In this document: positions 11,516 to 31,790 of the stretch, in pieces
Layout of the letters: each line of letters starts with the position of its first letter
Position numbering within the stretch: position 1 is the first letter of the stretch
From: Cycas panzhihuaensis
Taxonomy: Eukaryota > Cycadophyta
Direction: 5' to 3'
Assembly: GCA_023213395.1 (NCBI GenBank)
Contig: CM041465.1
Span: 191,525,741-191,589,740 of the forward strand
Length of the DNA stretch: 64,000 nt
The notes under the pieces: generated by a model
What the model was told of the DNA's origin: nothing
What the model saw: the letters and a program-made list of their open reading frames with translations, nothing else
Databases searched by the model: none
Made by a program: the position numbers and the translations under genes

Positions 11516-11762
11516 TGTTACGAACCCAGTTCGTAACTTGAAGACAAACTGAATTGAGCAATAGAGCACGCCAGAACGCTGGAGCAAGTTATAGTCAATT
11601 AACCAAGTTTGATTGATAAGATAAAAGATATGATGTCCAAATTACAATTGGTGCCTAATTTTATATGCACATTAGGCCCTTTCATGGAGGGTTGTGCCTG
11701 TTCAATAGCACCTAATATTTAAGCAATTAATTAAAGCTTTTTGCTTAAGGAGGTTCATAACA
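11516..11762 (-). repeat. 5' LTR of gag-only element (247 bp)
   Basis: Partner of 7780-8026, with the same length and ends and four mismatches. It adjoins the primer-binding site. Confidence 0.93.
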
Positions 11763-11767
11763 GATTG
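11763..11767. repeat. Target-site duplication GATTG, right
   Basis: Direct repeat of 7775-7779, immediately after the LTR end AACA. Confidence 0.92.
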
Positions 11768-12106
11768 TTTCTACTCAATTTATTTTATTTTTTATATAGT
11801 TTTGATTAAATTAAATTAGATTAAATATATATTTGAGATCTGCAAGTACGTTAATTTGGTGCTTAGTCCCCTTTAGGCTTAAGATCCTAATCGTATCTCA
11901 ATTCATATGACCTCACATTAGGTAGATTTTAAACTTGTATTAAGCATTTCTAATTTATTTGGTTTTAATAGGCTATTAATTATATTTTATAAAGCTTGGA
12001 GTCCTAGCCCCCTTCGGTCCTCCAATAGGCGGTCATATCATACTCCACATGACCTGGGTTCTATTGGTAAAGGGTCTTACCAATAAAACCCTCAGGAGAT
12101 ATATTA
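11768..12106 (+). other. Family E leader, copy 1, right part
   Basis: Continuation of 6478-7779 after removal of the inserted element. It is co-linear with about 19500-19790 and 22860-23150. Shared landmarks are GGTGCTTA(G)TCCCC, AAGCTTGGAGTCCTAGCCCC and the GACCTGGGTTCTATT block. At about 12107 the leader stops abruptly and RNase H sequence begins, marking a tandem-duplication junction. Confidence 0.75.
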
Positions 12107-12680
12107 GGTTGTAACCAAAAGGATTTTAAGATATTTAAAGGGTCTTTTGAATCTTAGTTTGGAATATTTGAGAAATGCTAATATTAGATTACAAGGTTAT
12201 ACTGATGCTGATTAGGGTTATGACTTTGATGATAGAAAATCTATTACAAGATACATGTTTGGTATTGGTGGTGGACTAGTGTTATGACAATTGAAAAAAT
12301 AACAAATTATTATGTTATCTTCTACTAAGGCAAAGTACCAGGGACTCTTAGTGGTGCTCATAAAGTGGTTTGGTTAAAAAGAATGTTAGATGTTCCTGAT
12401 ATTCAAAGTAGCATAATGACTATCTTTGTGGATAATCAAAGTATTATTCAACTATTGAAAAATCGCAAATTTTATGCTTGAACCAAGTATATAGAGATAT
12501 AATACAACTATATTCAGGAGATGGTCAAAGTAGGGAAGTTGAATTAAGGAAGTTGAATGTGGAATACTGTCTAAGTGATAAACAATTAACGAGTATATTC
12601 ATAAAGCCACTTATTGAAGATCATTTTAGAAGAATTTATATTTTATTAGGCTTATGTGAGGTTTTTCCTTAAGAGGGGAT
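12107..12680 (+). pseudogene. Copia RNase H fragment, family E, second copy
   Basis: It repeats 5595-6150, starting GGTTGTAACCAAAAGG. Translation in shifting frames gives RNase H remnants ending KYIEIQYNYIQEM and LSDKQLTSIFIKPL. The only open stretch, 12478-12672, is the C-terminal tail. It carries a 10-bp duplication (GAAGTTGAAT) near 12534-12555 absent from the first copy. There is no RT upstream, so this is a partial duplication. Confidence 0.85.
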
Positions 12681-12984
12681 TTTTGGGATAATACCCATTA
12701 GTGAGATGCGTATAGTCATCCTTGGGCCCTCAAGAGGTACCTTGAGCCACCAAATGCCACAATGCAACCTTCGCAGCTAACTAAGGTAAGTATATTGTAT
12801 TATTTTATTTATTATTTGGACTAATGTTAGCTTGAGGTGGTCCATCGCCTCCTAAAAACTATAAATTGAAGGGGAGTACCTCCCTAATGTTTTTTAACAC
12901 CGTCAAAAGTTCTAGAAAAATATTTTACTTTTTAAAATGGCCATGTGACTTTGCATTTGGCCTGCTCTACTTCTCAGTCCAACA
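12681..12984 (+). repeat. Family E LTR, copy 2 (5' LTR of the 21-kb element)
   Basis: It starts TTTTGGGATAATACCC after AAGAGGGGAT and ends TCCAACA. It is related to 6152-6463 and 33366-33677. It is followed by a degenerate primer-binding site, so it serves as the 5' LTR of the element reaching 33677. Confidence 0.85.
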
Positions 12985-12986
12985 TT

Positions 12987-12998
12987 TAGTATCAGAGT
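12987..12998 (+). promoter_or_regulatory. Degenerate primer-binding site
   Basis: TAGTATCAGAGT matches the consensus TGGTATCAGAGC at 10 of 12 positions, two bases after the LTR. Confidence 0.75.
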
Positions 12999-14163
12999 GT
13001 ACCGGGTTCACTAGATTGTTAATATTTCGTTAATGTGCTATAGTTCTTGCATTAAAACTTTAATGTACTCTCATATATCATTGATTTAATTGTATATACA
13101 TTGCATATTAAATTTATTTTTAGTTTTACGAGTTGCTCCTCACTGTGTCTAGCCCTTCGACATCTTACGCCCCTCTGTGCATCCTCCCAACATTGTTGCA
13201 TCCTGTTTTACATTTTTTTTCCATTCATTTATTTATCTTCTCTTATATTAAAGTTTATTATAAAGTTCACCTTTGAAATATTTGATATATTAATATGAGT
13301 AACCTACATGTATGTATACAATCATATGCAGGCTATTAACTCATAATTTTTGCAGTGAATTCAATCATATGCAGGCTATCAGTGATCTGGAGGAAAATAG
13401 AATGGTATTTTAGAGATTTCATCCATATTTTTTTGATATTTTAATTCAATTTTTGGGTCAACATGGTAACCTTAGCTTTAACGGAGTCTAGCTTTTTAAT
13501 AGACGAGCAAAACCCTATAAGTGACTACTCGTTTCGATTGTAGCCGAGTTATCTTCTTAACAGAAGAAACCATTCAAGATTTTATGTCTTCTTCATGGAG
13601 AAATCATCCTCAGAATGAGCATCACCTCTTAGGTCTATGAAAACCCCGTAGCTGTCTTATATTTTTCTCTTTTATCTAAATATATTTTTTCAAAATAAAT
13701 ATATATATTTATATTATATTCAGTCGCCCCTATAATTATTTTTTGATCATTCTGATCAATTTTATCCGAGTCTATCCCAGATTTCTCTGCTTACCCATGC
13801 TAATCACACGTCTTGTTTCTCTCTATTTTCATTTTTCTAATCCACAAAATATATACTTTTAAATATTTGTATCAGGGATCTATGGTCGTGATCATTCAGA
13901 TGCCATTTAGATCGATTTATAATCAATACTATAGTGATTTAACTACTAGATCTATGCTTGTTTGTCACCATTTAACATCCACATCTTTCTATTTATTTTT
14001 CGCTTCTTATATATAAAAATATATATATGTTTTAAAGTAATTTGGTTGTGTTGATCGATCACAACCCCTCCGTGATTGATTTTCAATTTGATCGATCAAT
14101 TTTACGTATTCACATTTGCATTTGTCCTACCGCTATAGGTTGCTTTCTCTTATTTTTTAATAT
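12999..14163 (+). other. Family E leader, copy 2, up to the microsatellite
   Basis: Co-linear with 6478-7665, including the shared block TTCTTGCATTAAAACTT and GAGTTGCTCCTCACTGTGTC. There is no credible reading frame; short open stretches at 13101 and 13813 are not conserved with the paralogous copy. It ends where the TA tract begins. Confidence 0.75.
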
Positions 14164-14179
14164 TTATTTTATAGTTTTT

Positions 14180-19403
<5,224 letters not shown>

Positions 19404-20206
19404 TAGTTCAAATTTCTTCATTGATTTGATAGCATTCCAATTTGATCAATTTAATCAATTATCATTGATCTATTTGCGTCCTCTTGTATCACATTTTTAT
19501 TTTATTTTTTATATAGTTTTGATTAAATTTAATTTAATTTAATAAGTATTTGAGATTTATAGGTGCATCGATTTGGTGCTTATCCCCCTTCAAGCTTAAG
19601 TCCCTAGTCATATCTTAGTTCATATGACCTTATATTAGGCAGATTTTAAACTTCTACTAATCATTTCTAATTTATTTGGTTTTAATGGGCTATTAACTAT
19701 ATTTTATAAAGCTTGGAGTCCTAGCCCCCTTCAACCCTCCAAAGAGGGCAAATATCATACCCATGTGACTGGTTCTATTAGTAAAGGGGCTTAATCCCTC
19801 CCAGTTCCTATTTTGATATTTAAAAGAGGACCTTAGATATCTTTGTCAATAACTTAAGTTCTATAATTCCATTTTTTAAACTGTTAGAACCGTTGAAAAT
19901 ATTTTTCAGTGCTCTACACATCAGAATAGGTTTCATCATATTCTGATGCTATTTTATAGGTCCTTAAAGCCACCGGGTTAAGCCTCTGATTTAGTCCTAG
20001 TTAGACAATTTCTTTGATATTTTTAGCCAAGTTTTTAATCCTAACTGAATATATTTGAACAATATTTGCATACTAATTAATTATTGTCAATATTTGTTTG
20101 GTTTTATAAGCTTACAAGTTATTTTTAGCTTCTTGAAGTTTAGGAGCCCTATTCAAATCAAAAGAGTTAAACTAGTATTTCTTATCATTATCATTTTCTT
20201 TCTTTA

Positions 20207-20214
<8 letters not shown>
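19404..20214 (+). repeat. 812-bp leader segment, copy 1
   Basis: It runs from TAGTTCAAATTTC to TTTAACATATA and is repeated at 22762-23575 with about 97% identity by eye. The clearest difference is around 19740-19775, where copy 1 reads AAAGAGGGCAAAT and copy 2 AGTAGGCAGTCAT. Its first part also matches the older copy at 7679-7770 plus 11768-12090. No gene. Confidence 0.9.
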
Positions 20215-23575
<3,361 letters not shown>

Positions 23576-24989
23576 AATCTGAATCTAAGAGATTTCCTTA
23601 AGCATTTTTGGTCATTTAAGATCCTTTGCCTTATTGAACACCTCAAAATTGCACTTAGTTTGCATGTGAATTTACAAAAGAGTATTGTTTCATTTTATTT
23701 ATATCATTTCAAGAAATATTTGCTAATAATTTTATACATCTTAAGCTTACTGGTTCACAAGTTAAAGGAACATTTTATTTGTCTTAAAGCCATTATGTTT
23801 TTTTTAAAGCTTCATAAGTGCATTATATTGCATAGTTGCAAGTTATTTTTTGGCTCTTTTAAGCTTTTAAGGCTCATTTCATTTAAGCATCTCATTATAT
23901 TTTTTACATGCATACATCATAATTCTTCATTTTAAAGCCTCTTATATTCATCATTCCTTGAAGAGATTACAAGTTGAACATTAGTCTTCATCTTTTAAAA
24001 AGGATTACTTGTCTTGCACTCTCTAAGGATCATTTAGGTATCTTATTTAAATGACATTTTGAATATTGAAAGCTTTATTCTTTTGGTTCATATTCTTTGA
24101 TTCATTAAATTCTTAAGAAAAGATACATATAGTTTCCTTCCAAACAAAGTCATTTACGTTATTTTTTAAGGAACATTTTCAAGTTGAAAGATAATAGTTT
24201 GAATATTTGCATTCATATTGCGTCGTTAAGAAGAAATATTTTGATCTTTTACTTTATTTTTTATAGTGAAATTGATTCAAAAGTATTATTTATCCTTTCC
24301 ATCTAAAAAGTATTTAGTCTTACTTATTAAAGTTTCTTTGATTTCTTATTTTAAAAATAATCATTTATTGTCTAAATAAGACCACATTTAATACTTAATT
24401 TTTTCTCACATTAAAAGAGATAATCACTCAAATCAACCACCCTATTTGTAGCCTTGCAACGGGAATGGTTAGGACCCCTGAAGTTACCACCACACATACA
24501 CCTTTGGCCTACTCATATTGGAAGATGAACATCACTGGTTATCAAGTGTATTAGGTGGTAGGTTGAGGTGAAGAACTTATCTATTTCTGGAGTTTGGAGA
24601 CTAAGGCTAGACCTAGAGAGGGTGAGTACCTTGGTTAGTAAAGCCATCACTATTAGATTTGTTGCTAGGTATAAGACTGGTATAGGTGGACACACAAATC
24701 AAGGGGGTCTTAGCATATTCTTAGTAGCCCATGTACTTAGTTATATTGAACTAAGAGCTCATGTACTGGTATATTGGATCCATGGTTTACCACTTGTGGG
24801 CAGGTGCCACTAGACAAGATAGCAATCGAAGGCTTCCCTTTGAGATACTTAAACTTAGAGCCTAGCAATCTTTTTAAGACAACTATAAAACTTTATTTTT
24901 AAGATAATTTTAAAACCTTATTTAGATAATTATATTTTTAAGGGCATTCTTATCAAAAGGATATTTATTAAAACCCTAGTCAAGAAATA
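23576..24989 (+). other. Family E leader, distal part before gag
   Basis: AT- and T-rich sequence to about 24400, then more balanced sequence to 24830. An open stretch at 24568-24813 has no recognisable domain and starts at an arbitrary ATG. I see no gene. It lies between the duplicated leader segment and the gag start and is taken as untranslated leader by position. Confidence 0.5.
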
Positions 24990-25507
24990 GTAGTAGCCAA
25001 CTTTGGTAATATGATTATCCCTAAGTTTAATTGTTCTAATTTTTTGAATTGGAGTAGGAGGATGAGACCTATCCTCATAGCTAATGATATATGGGATATT
25101 GTAAGAATATGGTATATAGAATTAAGACAAAATCCAATAGATCTTGAGAAATTAGCTTATAAAGAAAATGTCAATAAGGACAATGAGGCACTTGTGCTAA
25201 TATTTTATGTACTGAATACCATATATTTCCTAGAGTAAGTGAGTCTACAAAAATTAAAAAAGCTTGGGACACCTTATAGTTGATCTATGAAGGGGTTGCT
25301 TCATCCAAATTGTAAACTCTAAGGAGTAAATTTAAAAATTTTAGGATGATGCCCAACGAATCAATAACTAAATTCATGATCAAAGTGTAAGATATTGTTA
25401 ATTAAAGGAGATCTCTTAGGGACGTAATGATTGAACAACAAGTGGTTGAATGAATTCTAAGATGTGTTAGTGCAGTGAAAAGATTTAAAATGGTGGCAAC
25501 TAGTATT
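24990..25507 (+). pseudogene. Copia gag N-terminal part, family E
   Basis: Translation gives a typical copia gag opening: IIPKFNCSNFLNWSRRMRPI, then LIANDIWDIV and NKDNEALVLIFYVLN (open stretch 25011-25238). It continues with stops as SKFKNFRMMPNESITKFMI near 25325-25385 and VSAVKRFKMVATSI at the end. The match is to the UBN2/gag-polypeptide families of copia. It is cut at 25507 by a nested element and resumes at 29634. Confidence 0.85.
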
Positions 25508-25841
25508 TGTTGGAAAATAATATAAGGAGAGCAGAGCAGAGTAGGTATGCACATATTAATCCATCATGAGAAACATAAGACAAATATCATATTATTCAAT
25601 TCATATTGAAAGAGTACATCAAATATCCAAATGTTGGTGGTGTCTAAAGATACCATGGTAGAATAACCCCAAAAATATGTAGTTGTCAGGGAGGAAGGAA
25701 ACCTCCTCAACCTCCAAAATTTAAATAATAATAAAATAATGTATAACCGAATATAAAATTAACCTTGCCTAACTTACCTTAACATGTGTGCATTTACATG
25801 TGCCAAAGGTAGGAGTGGGGTGATGAGTATTAACTCCAACA
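25508..25841 (-). repeat. 3' LTR of nested copia element (334 bp)
   Basis: Plus-strand ends TGTTGGAAAATA and TAACTCCAACA. It is followed by AACTCCCCCTT, which on the minus strand is the polypurine tract AAGGGGGAGTT. It pairs with 29302-29633 and is clearly related in sequence to the LTR at 58719-59117. Confidence 0.88.
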
Positions 25842-26548
25842 AACTCCCCCTTAATGTTCATCACATCATTCTTCATTTTTCCTTGAAGTTATGGTACCTA
25901 TATTTGAAAATAACTTTGAAAGCTTGTCCTTTAGTTTGCTAATCAACATGCTTAATGTAGTGAACAATAACTTGCTTGGCCATCTTATTAGTAATGTGCA
26001 TCTCTTCAATATCATGTAGTAAGAGTAACTTCCAAGTAGGTCTTGTAGATGTAGCTTGATTTGTATGAATATGAATGACTTTGTATTGATCTTATCATTC
26101 ATTTGAGTTGAGTTCATAATATATATCTTTTTATCAAATATGACATTATAATCATTATTTTTATTGAAAACTATACTAGTACAAGAAACATTAAACTTTT
26201 CTTCATATGGTACCTGCTCTACCATCTACCTCATAAGAAAAACATCATCAATATAGTTAGTAATATTAAGATCTGAGAAATCTCTCTGATAAAGTAAATC
26301 TAATGTATTCCATACTAATTTGGATATGGTAATTTCTGAACATTAGAAAACACATTATCATTAATGCTACAAAATAAAAGTGCAAGGGCTTCTTTGTCCC
26401 TTTTTAAGTCTTCTCTATTGTTTGGTTCATATCCATCATTGATATACTTCCAAAGGTTATTTGAGATTACATATGATTTTATAATGGTCCTCCAAAGTTG
26501 AAAATTATTATCATTAAATACTAGAAAACTAATATTGTTTGAATTCAT
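25842..26548 (-). pseudogene. Copia gag N-terminus fused to RNase H tail remnant
   Basis: On the minus strand, 26548-26318 encodes a gag start with FNDNNFQLWRTIIKSYVISN and LKRDKEALALLFCSIND, the copia gag motifs, stopping after YPN. After about 90 bases, 26225-25866 resumes as an open stretch containing NNDYNVIFDKKIYIM (pre-integrase-like). In an adjacent frame YDIEEMHITNKMAKQVI resembles the end of a copia RNase H. The polypurine tract follows directly. Everything between pre-integrase and the RNase H end appears deleted. Confidence 0.65.
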
Positions 26549-29287
26549 TGCTATTATGTAAATACTTTAGCACATAATCAATAATATAGCTTTTAAATGA
26601 ATGAATAATCTTCAAATGAAGGTATGATGTAAACTCTTCATCAAGTCACAATGATTATAAGTAGAAGGTGATCAATATACTTTTCTTCTTTTATATGACT
26701 CAAAATAAATCTTTTAAACAAGATAAAATATGAAGATCAAACTTTTATGAAATGAAAAACTTCCTTAAAATGAAAATGTGATACAAACTTTATATCAAAT
26801 TACAATAAATAAGTAAAGGAACAAATGATGCTTTTCTTCTTTAAATGAACTAAGGAGCATAAGATAGTATGCAAACTAGTGTTTTCAAATTGATATATTT
26901 TGTTGGAAAGATAAGAAACTATATGCTCCTTTTGAGTGCAATGTAATAAGAAATCCTTTAATGCTTTGAATGTAAACTAACTTTTGAGACAAATAATCAA
27001 TGAAATTTTGCAACTAAACTTTGTAGCCTTCAAGTTGACAAAATAACTAAAGTCTTTGATAAAAATAAGATGTTTTCTTGTCTAATATGCAAGATAATAT
27101 GAATGCCAAATTACTCCTTTATAAAGCAAGAATAACTATATGAAACTTAAAATTTATAAGCAAAATCTATGCTCAAAGTAATTAAAAATGCTAGAAAACT
27201 GTACACATTTATTTGATAATACAAGAAATGAAATAAATTCAATATAGATAGTATCCATTTGTTAATTTTACACCACTTAGGTTACTTGAAGCTCAAGGTG
27301 CTGAAAATGATATCAATTAGCTACAAAATAACTTAGAATATATACAAAGAACAATAATAACTCTAAAAATTAATTAGTAATAAACAATACTTCAAATATA
27401 GTCATTTGAAATAATAAAATGCCAAACAATTGTTATAAAATAAGCCTGTATAGGGTTGAGTAGGAAACTCAACTTGATCAGCTTTAAAACCCTATAAAAT
27501 AATGTCAAAATATAATAAAACTAATTCTAACTTGAAGTACTTTACAATACCTTTCTGATGAATCTGATGGTTCAAAAATTAGAGTTAAAATGACAAAGTT
27601 ATTGCAAAAAATGTAAGCAAGCCTATTTATGGCTAATAAGATAATAACTAAAAAAATGGGTCACTTTGACTGATTAAAACTTAGTCGAAACTAACTCAAA
27701 TTTAACAAGTAATGATACCACACTGTAGTGCTCTAAAATACGGTTCTAATAAAACTAGTTTCACTGAAAATTGATATGCCAATGATACGTTACAACATTA
27801 AATACATCAAAGTCTCTTAAGAAAAAAATATAAAGAAAACTTTAATAAAACAAGTTAGCCCCTTTTGAAAAATAGGGTGCACGATCGTATGGAGTGGATT
27901 TGAACCAAAACTTGGATTTCTACAAGAGTAGTAGACCTAAAACACTCAACAAAACCTCATTTATAGGTTGAATACACCCAAGATAAAAAAAAAGGATTAA
28001 ACAAGGTGAAAAATAACCACTTAATAAGCTCAAAACAAGGTCATATGCAAACGACCCGAGGGCTAAGGCAAAGGGGAATAATCCCTTTTATAACTTTGGA
28101 TTTGAAATAAAGTTAACAATAATTTAATTTTTCAAAACTTTGAGAAACTTAGAATATAAACAAGTACTTTTTATATATCAAAATATATATGAAAAAGTCA
28201 AAATTTTAACCGGTTGTGATGTTGCATGTCCTCTGCAGAGATGCAGAGAGGTAAAATGATCCAAACAATCACCAAAAAATGATCTGAGAGCTTTGAGGGT
28301 GTAGATTAGTGAGGGGTGAGCTTATCTGCAATATCAGACGAGGATAATCAATCACCAAAAGATGGAAGAACAAAGTGTAACCAACACAAAGATGCATGTG
28401 ATGCAGAGAGGAATGGGTAGTTCTAACTGGGAACAGAGGCCAAATACTTCATAATAATCACTGAAATTTGATCAAACATCTTTACACTTGCTCGTTGGAG
28501 AAGGGATGCCCAGATATACATGCTTAAAGCATAAAAAGATTTTAAAAAAATATTTGTTGTAAGTGAAAAACAAAAAAAAAATGGAGAAAAACCTCGATGT
28601 AGAGGTTTATTTGATTCAAACTTCTCACCGGATGCACGGATCGTCACGAAATTTGAGGCATAGCTAGGTCTATTTATTAGATCAAATCTAGTGAAGTTTC
28701 ACAAAGAATGGTCACATGTAGAGTTAGAATGAAGCTGTGAAGAAAAATAGGCTAAAAATAGACATATGCTAACTCCGTAAGCGATATCTCTTAACACAAG
28801 TAATGAAAAATAATGAGATTTCTTTCGACAGCTAGATGATTAAGTTGTAAATAGAACAAATAGTTATATGTGACAATTTTGAGCAATGCAGGAGGCACAC
28901 AAGCTGGTTCTAAAATAGCTACCAATGGTTCCAAAAACAAGCAAATGGAAAACTAACGTAATAAAATGAAATATTAATAAATATGAATGAATTTCTCTAT
29001 AGTTTGAATACTCTCAACTAAATAGTATTAATTCATACCAAAATAACCATGATAAAGTACTAAAAAATATCCATGAGACTCTTGTCATGAGTGCTCGCTC
29101 TGATATACAAATAATACCAAGATTTATTTATACCGTACCAAGTGATGTCAAGATCTAGCTTGAAAAATATAGGCCCAAATAGCTCAAATGTGCCAAGATC
29201 TATGCTTTAAATGTTGCAAAAAATAAGACTTCCAAATGTTGTAGGCCAAGATCTATACTCAAAGATTACATGCCCAAATAGATCTAT
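26549..29287 (-). other. Leader of nested copia element
   Basis: 2.7 kb of A-rich (plus strand) sequence with no domain-bearing frame. An open stretch at 28647-28423 has no recognisable content. By position it lies between the primer-binding site and the gag start. Confidence 0.65.
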
Positions 29288-29299
29288 GCTCTGATACCA
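29288..29299 (-). promoter_or_regulatory. Primer-binding site of nested copia element
   Basis: Plus-strand GCTCTGATACCA, the reverse complement of TGGTATCAGAGC, two bases inside the LTR at 29302. Confidence 0.92.
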
Positions 29300-29301
29300 T
29301 A

Positions 29302-29633
29302 TGTTAGAAGATAATACAAGGAGAGCAAAGCAGAGCAAGTATGCACATACTAATCCATCATGAGAAATATAGAACAAATATCATATTATTTAATCCATAT
29401 TGAAAGAGTACATCAAATGTCTAAATGTTGGTGGTGTGTAAAGATATCAAGGTAGAACAACCCTAAAAATATATAGTTGTGAGGGAGGAGGGAAACCTCC
29501 TCAACCTTCAAAATTCAAACAATAATAAAATAATGTATAACTAAATATAAAATTAACCTTACCTAACTTACCTTAACATATGTGCATTTACATGAGCCAA
29601 AGGTGAGACTGGGGTGATAAGCATTAACCCCCA
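29302..29633 (-). repeat. 5' LTR of nested copia element (332 bp)
   Basis: Partner of 25508-25841. The right end has decayed to AACCCCCA, while the paired copy keeps CTCCAACA. Confidence 0.88.
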
Positions 29634-30240
29634 TAGTATCTGAGTATCAAAGGACTTGAGTACCCTAAAAATAGAATAATAAAGTTCCCTATTCATGGCA
29701 TTTGAGGAACAACTGAATATAAATGAATCACTTGAACATGCCTTTGCAACCAAAGCAAGGATACAATCAAATTCTCGAGTTGGTATCTCCAAATCTAGGG
29801 ACCAATGCCCAAAAGGGAGAAATATAAACCATAGACAAGAAATGCACCAAGAAAGGCAACCAAAGTATTAAACTTCATATCAAAGATGACAAGGAGCTAA
29901 TCAAAGGAATACTAGCCACAATAGGTACCAAAGTTAAGAAACAAATTATGGGACAAACCAATGTTGTCCTAATTATCAAGAGGACATGTAATCTCAAAGG
30001 ACCAACCTCAATTGTCCCAACAACAGACAAAGGGATAATCAAGTCCCATTTCTAGAAAGAGGAAGATAATCCCATATTGATAGGTCCTATCCTCAGAGTA
30101 GAAGTCTTAGCTTTGGAAGAAGAAATTCAATTTATTACACATTTTGTAATCGAGTTGGTCACACAGAAGATAAATATTTTGCCAAATATAGTCCACCAAC
30201 TAAAGGAAGTGCCAATATAATTGTGGAAGTAAGGGTGATA
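29634..30240 (+). pseudogene. Copia gag C-terminal part with degenerate zinc knuckle, family E
   Basis: Continuation of the gag interrupted at 25507. Readable pieces are FEEQLNINESLEHAFATKAR near 29700 and a basic linker. Near 30130-30190 there is a zinc-knuckle remnant, YYTFCNRVGHTEDKYFAKY, in which both the first and the last Cys of CX2CX4HX4C have become Tyr. Nucleic-acid binding would be lost. Frames change several times. Confidence 0.8.
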
Positions 30241-30429
30241 AATCAACTCTTTCTATCGAGTTTTACTACTCATATAATCCATAAATAAGGTATATCGATT
30301 CAAGTTATTCCACCCATATAATCCATAAATAATATATATTCCAAACGATGGATAGAACCAGAAGAGGGTCCATTATATTTGGTGATGATACCTCTTATAA
30401 GTCCATTAGAAGAGGCAATCTAGTTCTAT

Positions 30430-31790
30430 AAATAGAATAAGGAGAAACTTGATAGCTTAATGATGTACTTTTTACCCCAGCCTTAAAGAAGAACCTTTTA
30501 TCAGTAGGATAAATGATGGGTTAGGATTATAAAGTCATATTTGATAATGGAGAATGCACCATTAAAGATAAAAGGAAGAATAAGGCGGTAGTTGCCAAGG
30601 GAAAAATAACTAAGGACAGGCTTTTCAAGCTAGTCCTTACTCCTTCAGATACTTATGCTTTGAGAATAACAATCAAGCCTGACAGTCACATGTGGCACAA
30701 GATATTTACTCACTTAAATTATAGTAGTTTGGCACTAATGAAGAAGATGGATATGGTTGATGGGTTACCACACATTGAAGTGGATAAAATTATTTGTAAA
30801 AGGTGCCTCCTTAGAAAACAACATAGAGAAAGTTTTCTAGATAACAATTATGGAGAAAAAAGACCTCTCCAAATAGCTTACACTAGTATTTGTGGCCCCA
30901 TGGATGTTTCCTCATTGGTAGGAGCCAGATATTTCATCACATTCATTGATGATTTTATAAGAAAAACTTGGGTTTATTTTCTAGAGTTCAAGTCAGATGT
31001 ATTACAACACTTCAAAACTTATGTGGATAGACAAAGTGGATACAAAATCCTCTCTCTAAGATCAGATAATGGGGGAGAGTTCATATCAAATGAGTTCAAG
31101 ACCTATTGTACACATCATGGAATAAGGAGACAACTTGCAAATCCCTACACCCTCTAGCAAAATGGTGTAGTTAAAAGGAAGAACTGCACCATAGTTAAGA
31201 TAGCTAGGTGTATGTTAAAGGACAAAAGATTAGGACATGAATTTTGGGCTGAAGTAGTTCACACTACTATTTATTTACTCAATAGGTGTACCACCAAAGC
31301 ACTTAGGTGGATGACTCCTAAAGAAGCTTAGACTAGATATAAACCTAGTATCCACCATCTAAGAGTTTTTGGATGCTTAGCTTATGCTCATGCTCCTAAA
31401 CAAAGAAGGTCTAAGATAGATGATCATAACACCAAATGTATATTCATTGGGTATAATGATGCCTCTAAATCTTATAAGGTCTATGATCCCAAATCTTAAA
31501 AATTTATGGTGAGTAGAGATATTAAATTCCAAGAAGATGATTACTATCATATTAATTATGATCAAAATAAAGGAAATGGTATCATAATAAATCTTGATTC
31601 CATTATTAGGTTCAAATATATGCTACCTAGGTAGGACTCAAGATAAACCATTAATGTATCAAGTGAAGAGGGAACCTCTTTTTAACCTTCACCACAAGGG
31701 TTACCTAAATGGGTTCAAAGGAACCATGCTATGGATAACATCTTGGACAATGACTATAATCTAAGATCTACTCATTCATATTGGGTGAAT
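30430..31790 (+). pseudogene. Copia protease end, pre-integrase and integrase, family E
   Basis: The protease/pre-integrase region is readable from about 30445 (LFTPALKKNLLSV). The long open stretch 30660-31157 has the GAG-pre-integrase zinc region (MWHKIFTHLNYSSL, ICKRCLLRKQHRESF) and the integrase core. Of the catalytic D,D,E triad, the first Asp is replaced (YTSICGPM where families have HTDICGPM), the second is kept in RSDNGGEF, and the Glu is replaced (NGVVKRKN for NGVVERKN). This integrase is dead even apart from the stops. The core continues past 31157 to HHLRVFGCLAYAHAPK near 31360 and YNDASKSYKVYDP near 31450. Confidence 0.92.

Larger units (their letters stand above)
7780..11762 (-). 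mobile_element. Non-autonomous Ty3/gypsy element with gag and protease only (TR-GAG type), 3,983 bp
   Basis: It has two 247-bp LTRs (TGTT...AACA) differing at four positions by eye. The 5-bp target duplication GATTG is present at 7775-7779 and 11763-11767. On the minus strand the order is: 5' LTR 11762-11516, primer-binding site 11513-11501, leader of about 1.6 kb, gag, zinc knuckle, aspartic protease, a short C-terminal segment, polypurine tract, 3' LTR 8026-7780. RT, RNase H and integrase are entirely absent, and there is no room for them. This matches the published TR-GAG class of plant gag-only LTR elements, which need enzymes from a full-length partner. High LTR identity makes it the youngest clearly datable insertion here. 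Confidence 0.93.
25508..29633 (-). mobile_element. Nested pol-deleted Ty1/copia element, 4.1 kb
   Basis: LTRs at 25508-25841 and 29302-29633, about 89% identical by eye, with ends TGTTGG...CCAACA in the better copy. The sequence TAGTAT flanks both sides (25501-25506 and 29634-29639), consistent with a target duplication in the gag of the surrounding element. On the minus strand: primer-binding site, 2.7-kb leader, gag N-terminus, then a jump to a stretch that resembles the C-terminal tail of RNase H. Protease, integrase and RT are missing, so it is a non-autonomous deletion derivative. Confidence 0.87.

Noticed and set aside
24568-24813. 81-codon open stretch before the family E gag
   Set aside because: No recognisable motif and a counter-frame of similar length is open on the other strand. 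It is treated as leader.
28423-28647. Minus-strand 74-codon open stretch in the nested copia leader
   Set aside because: No domain; it lies between PBS and gag where no gene is expected.
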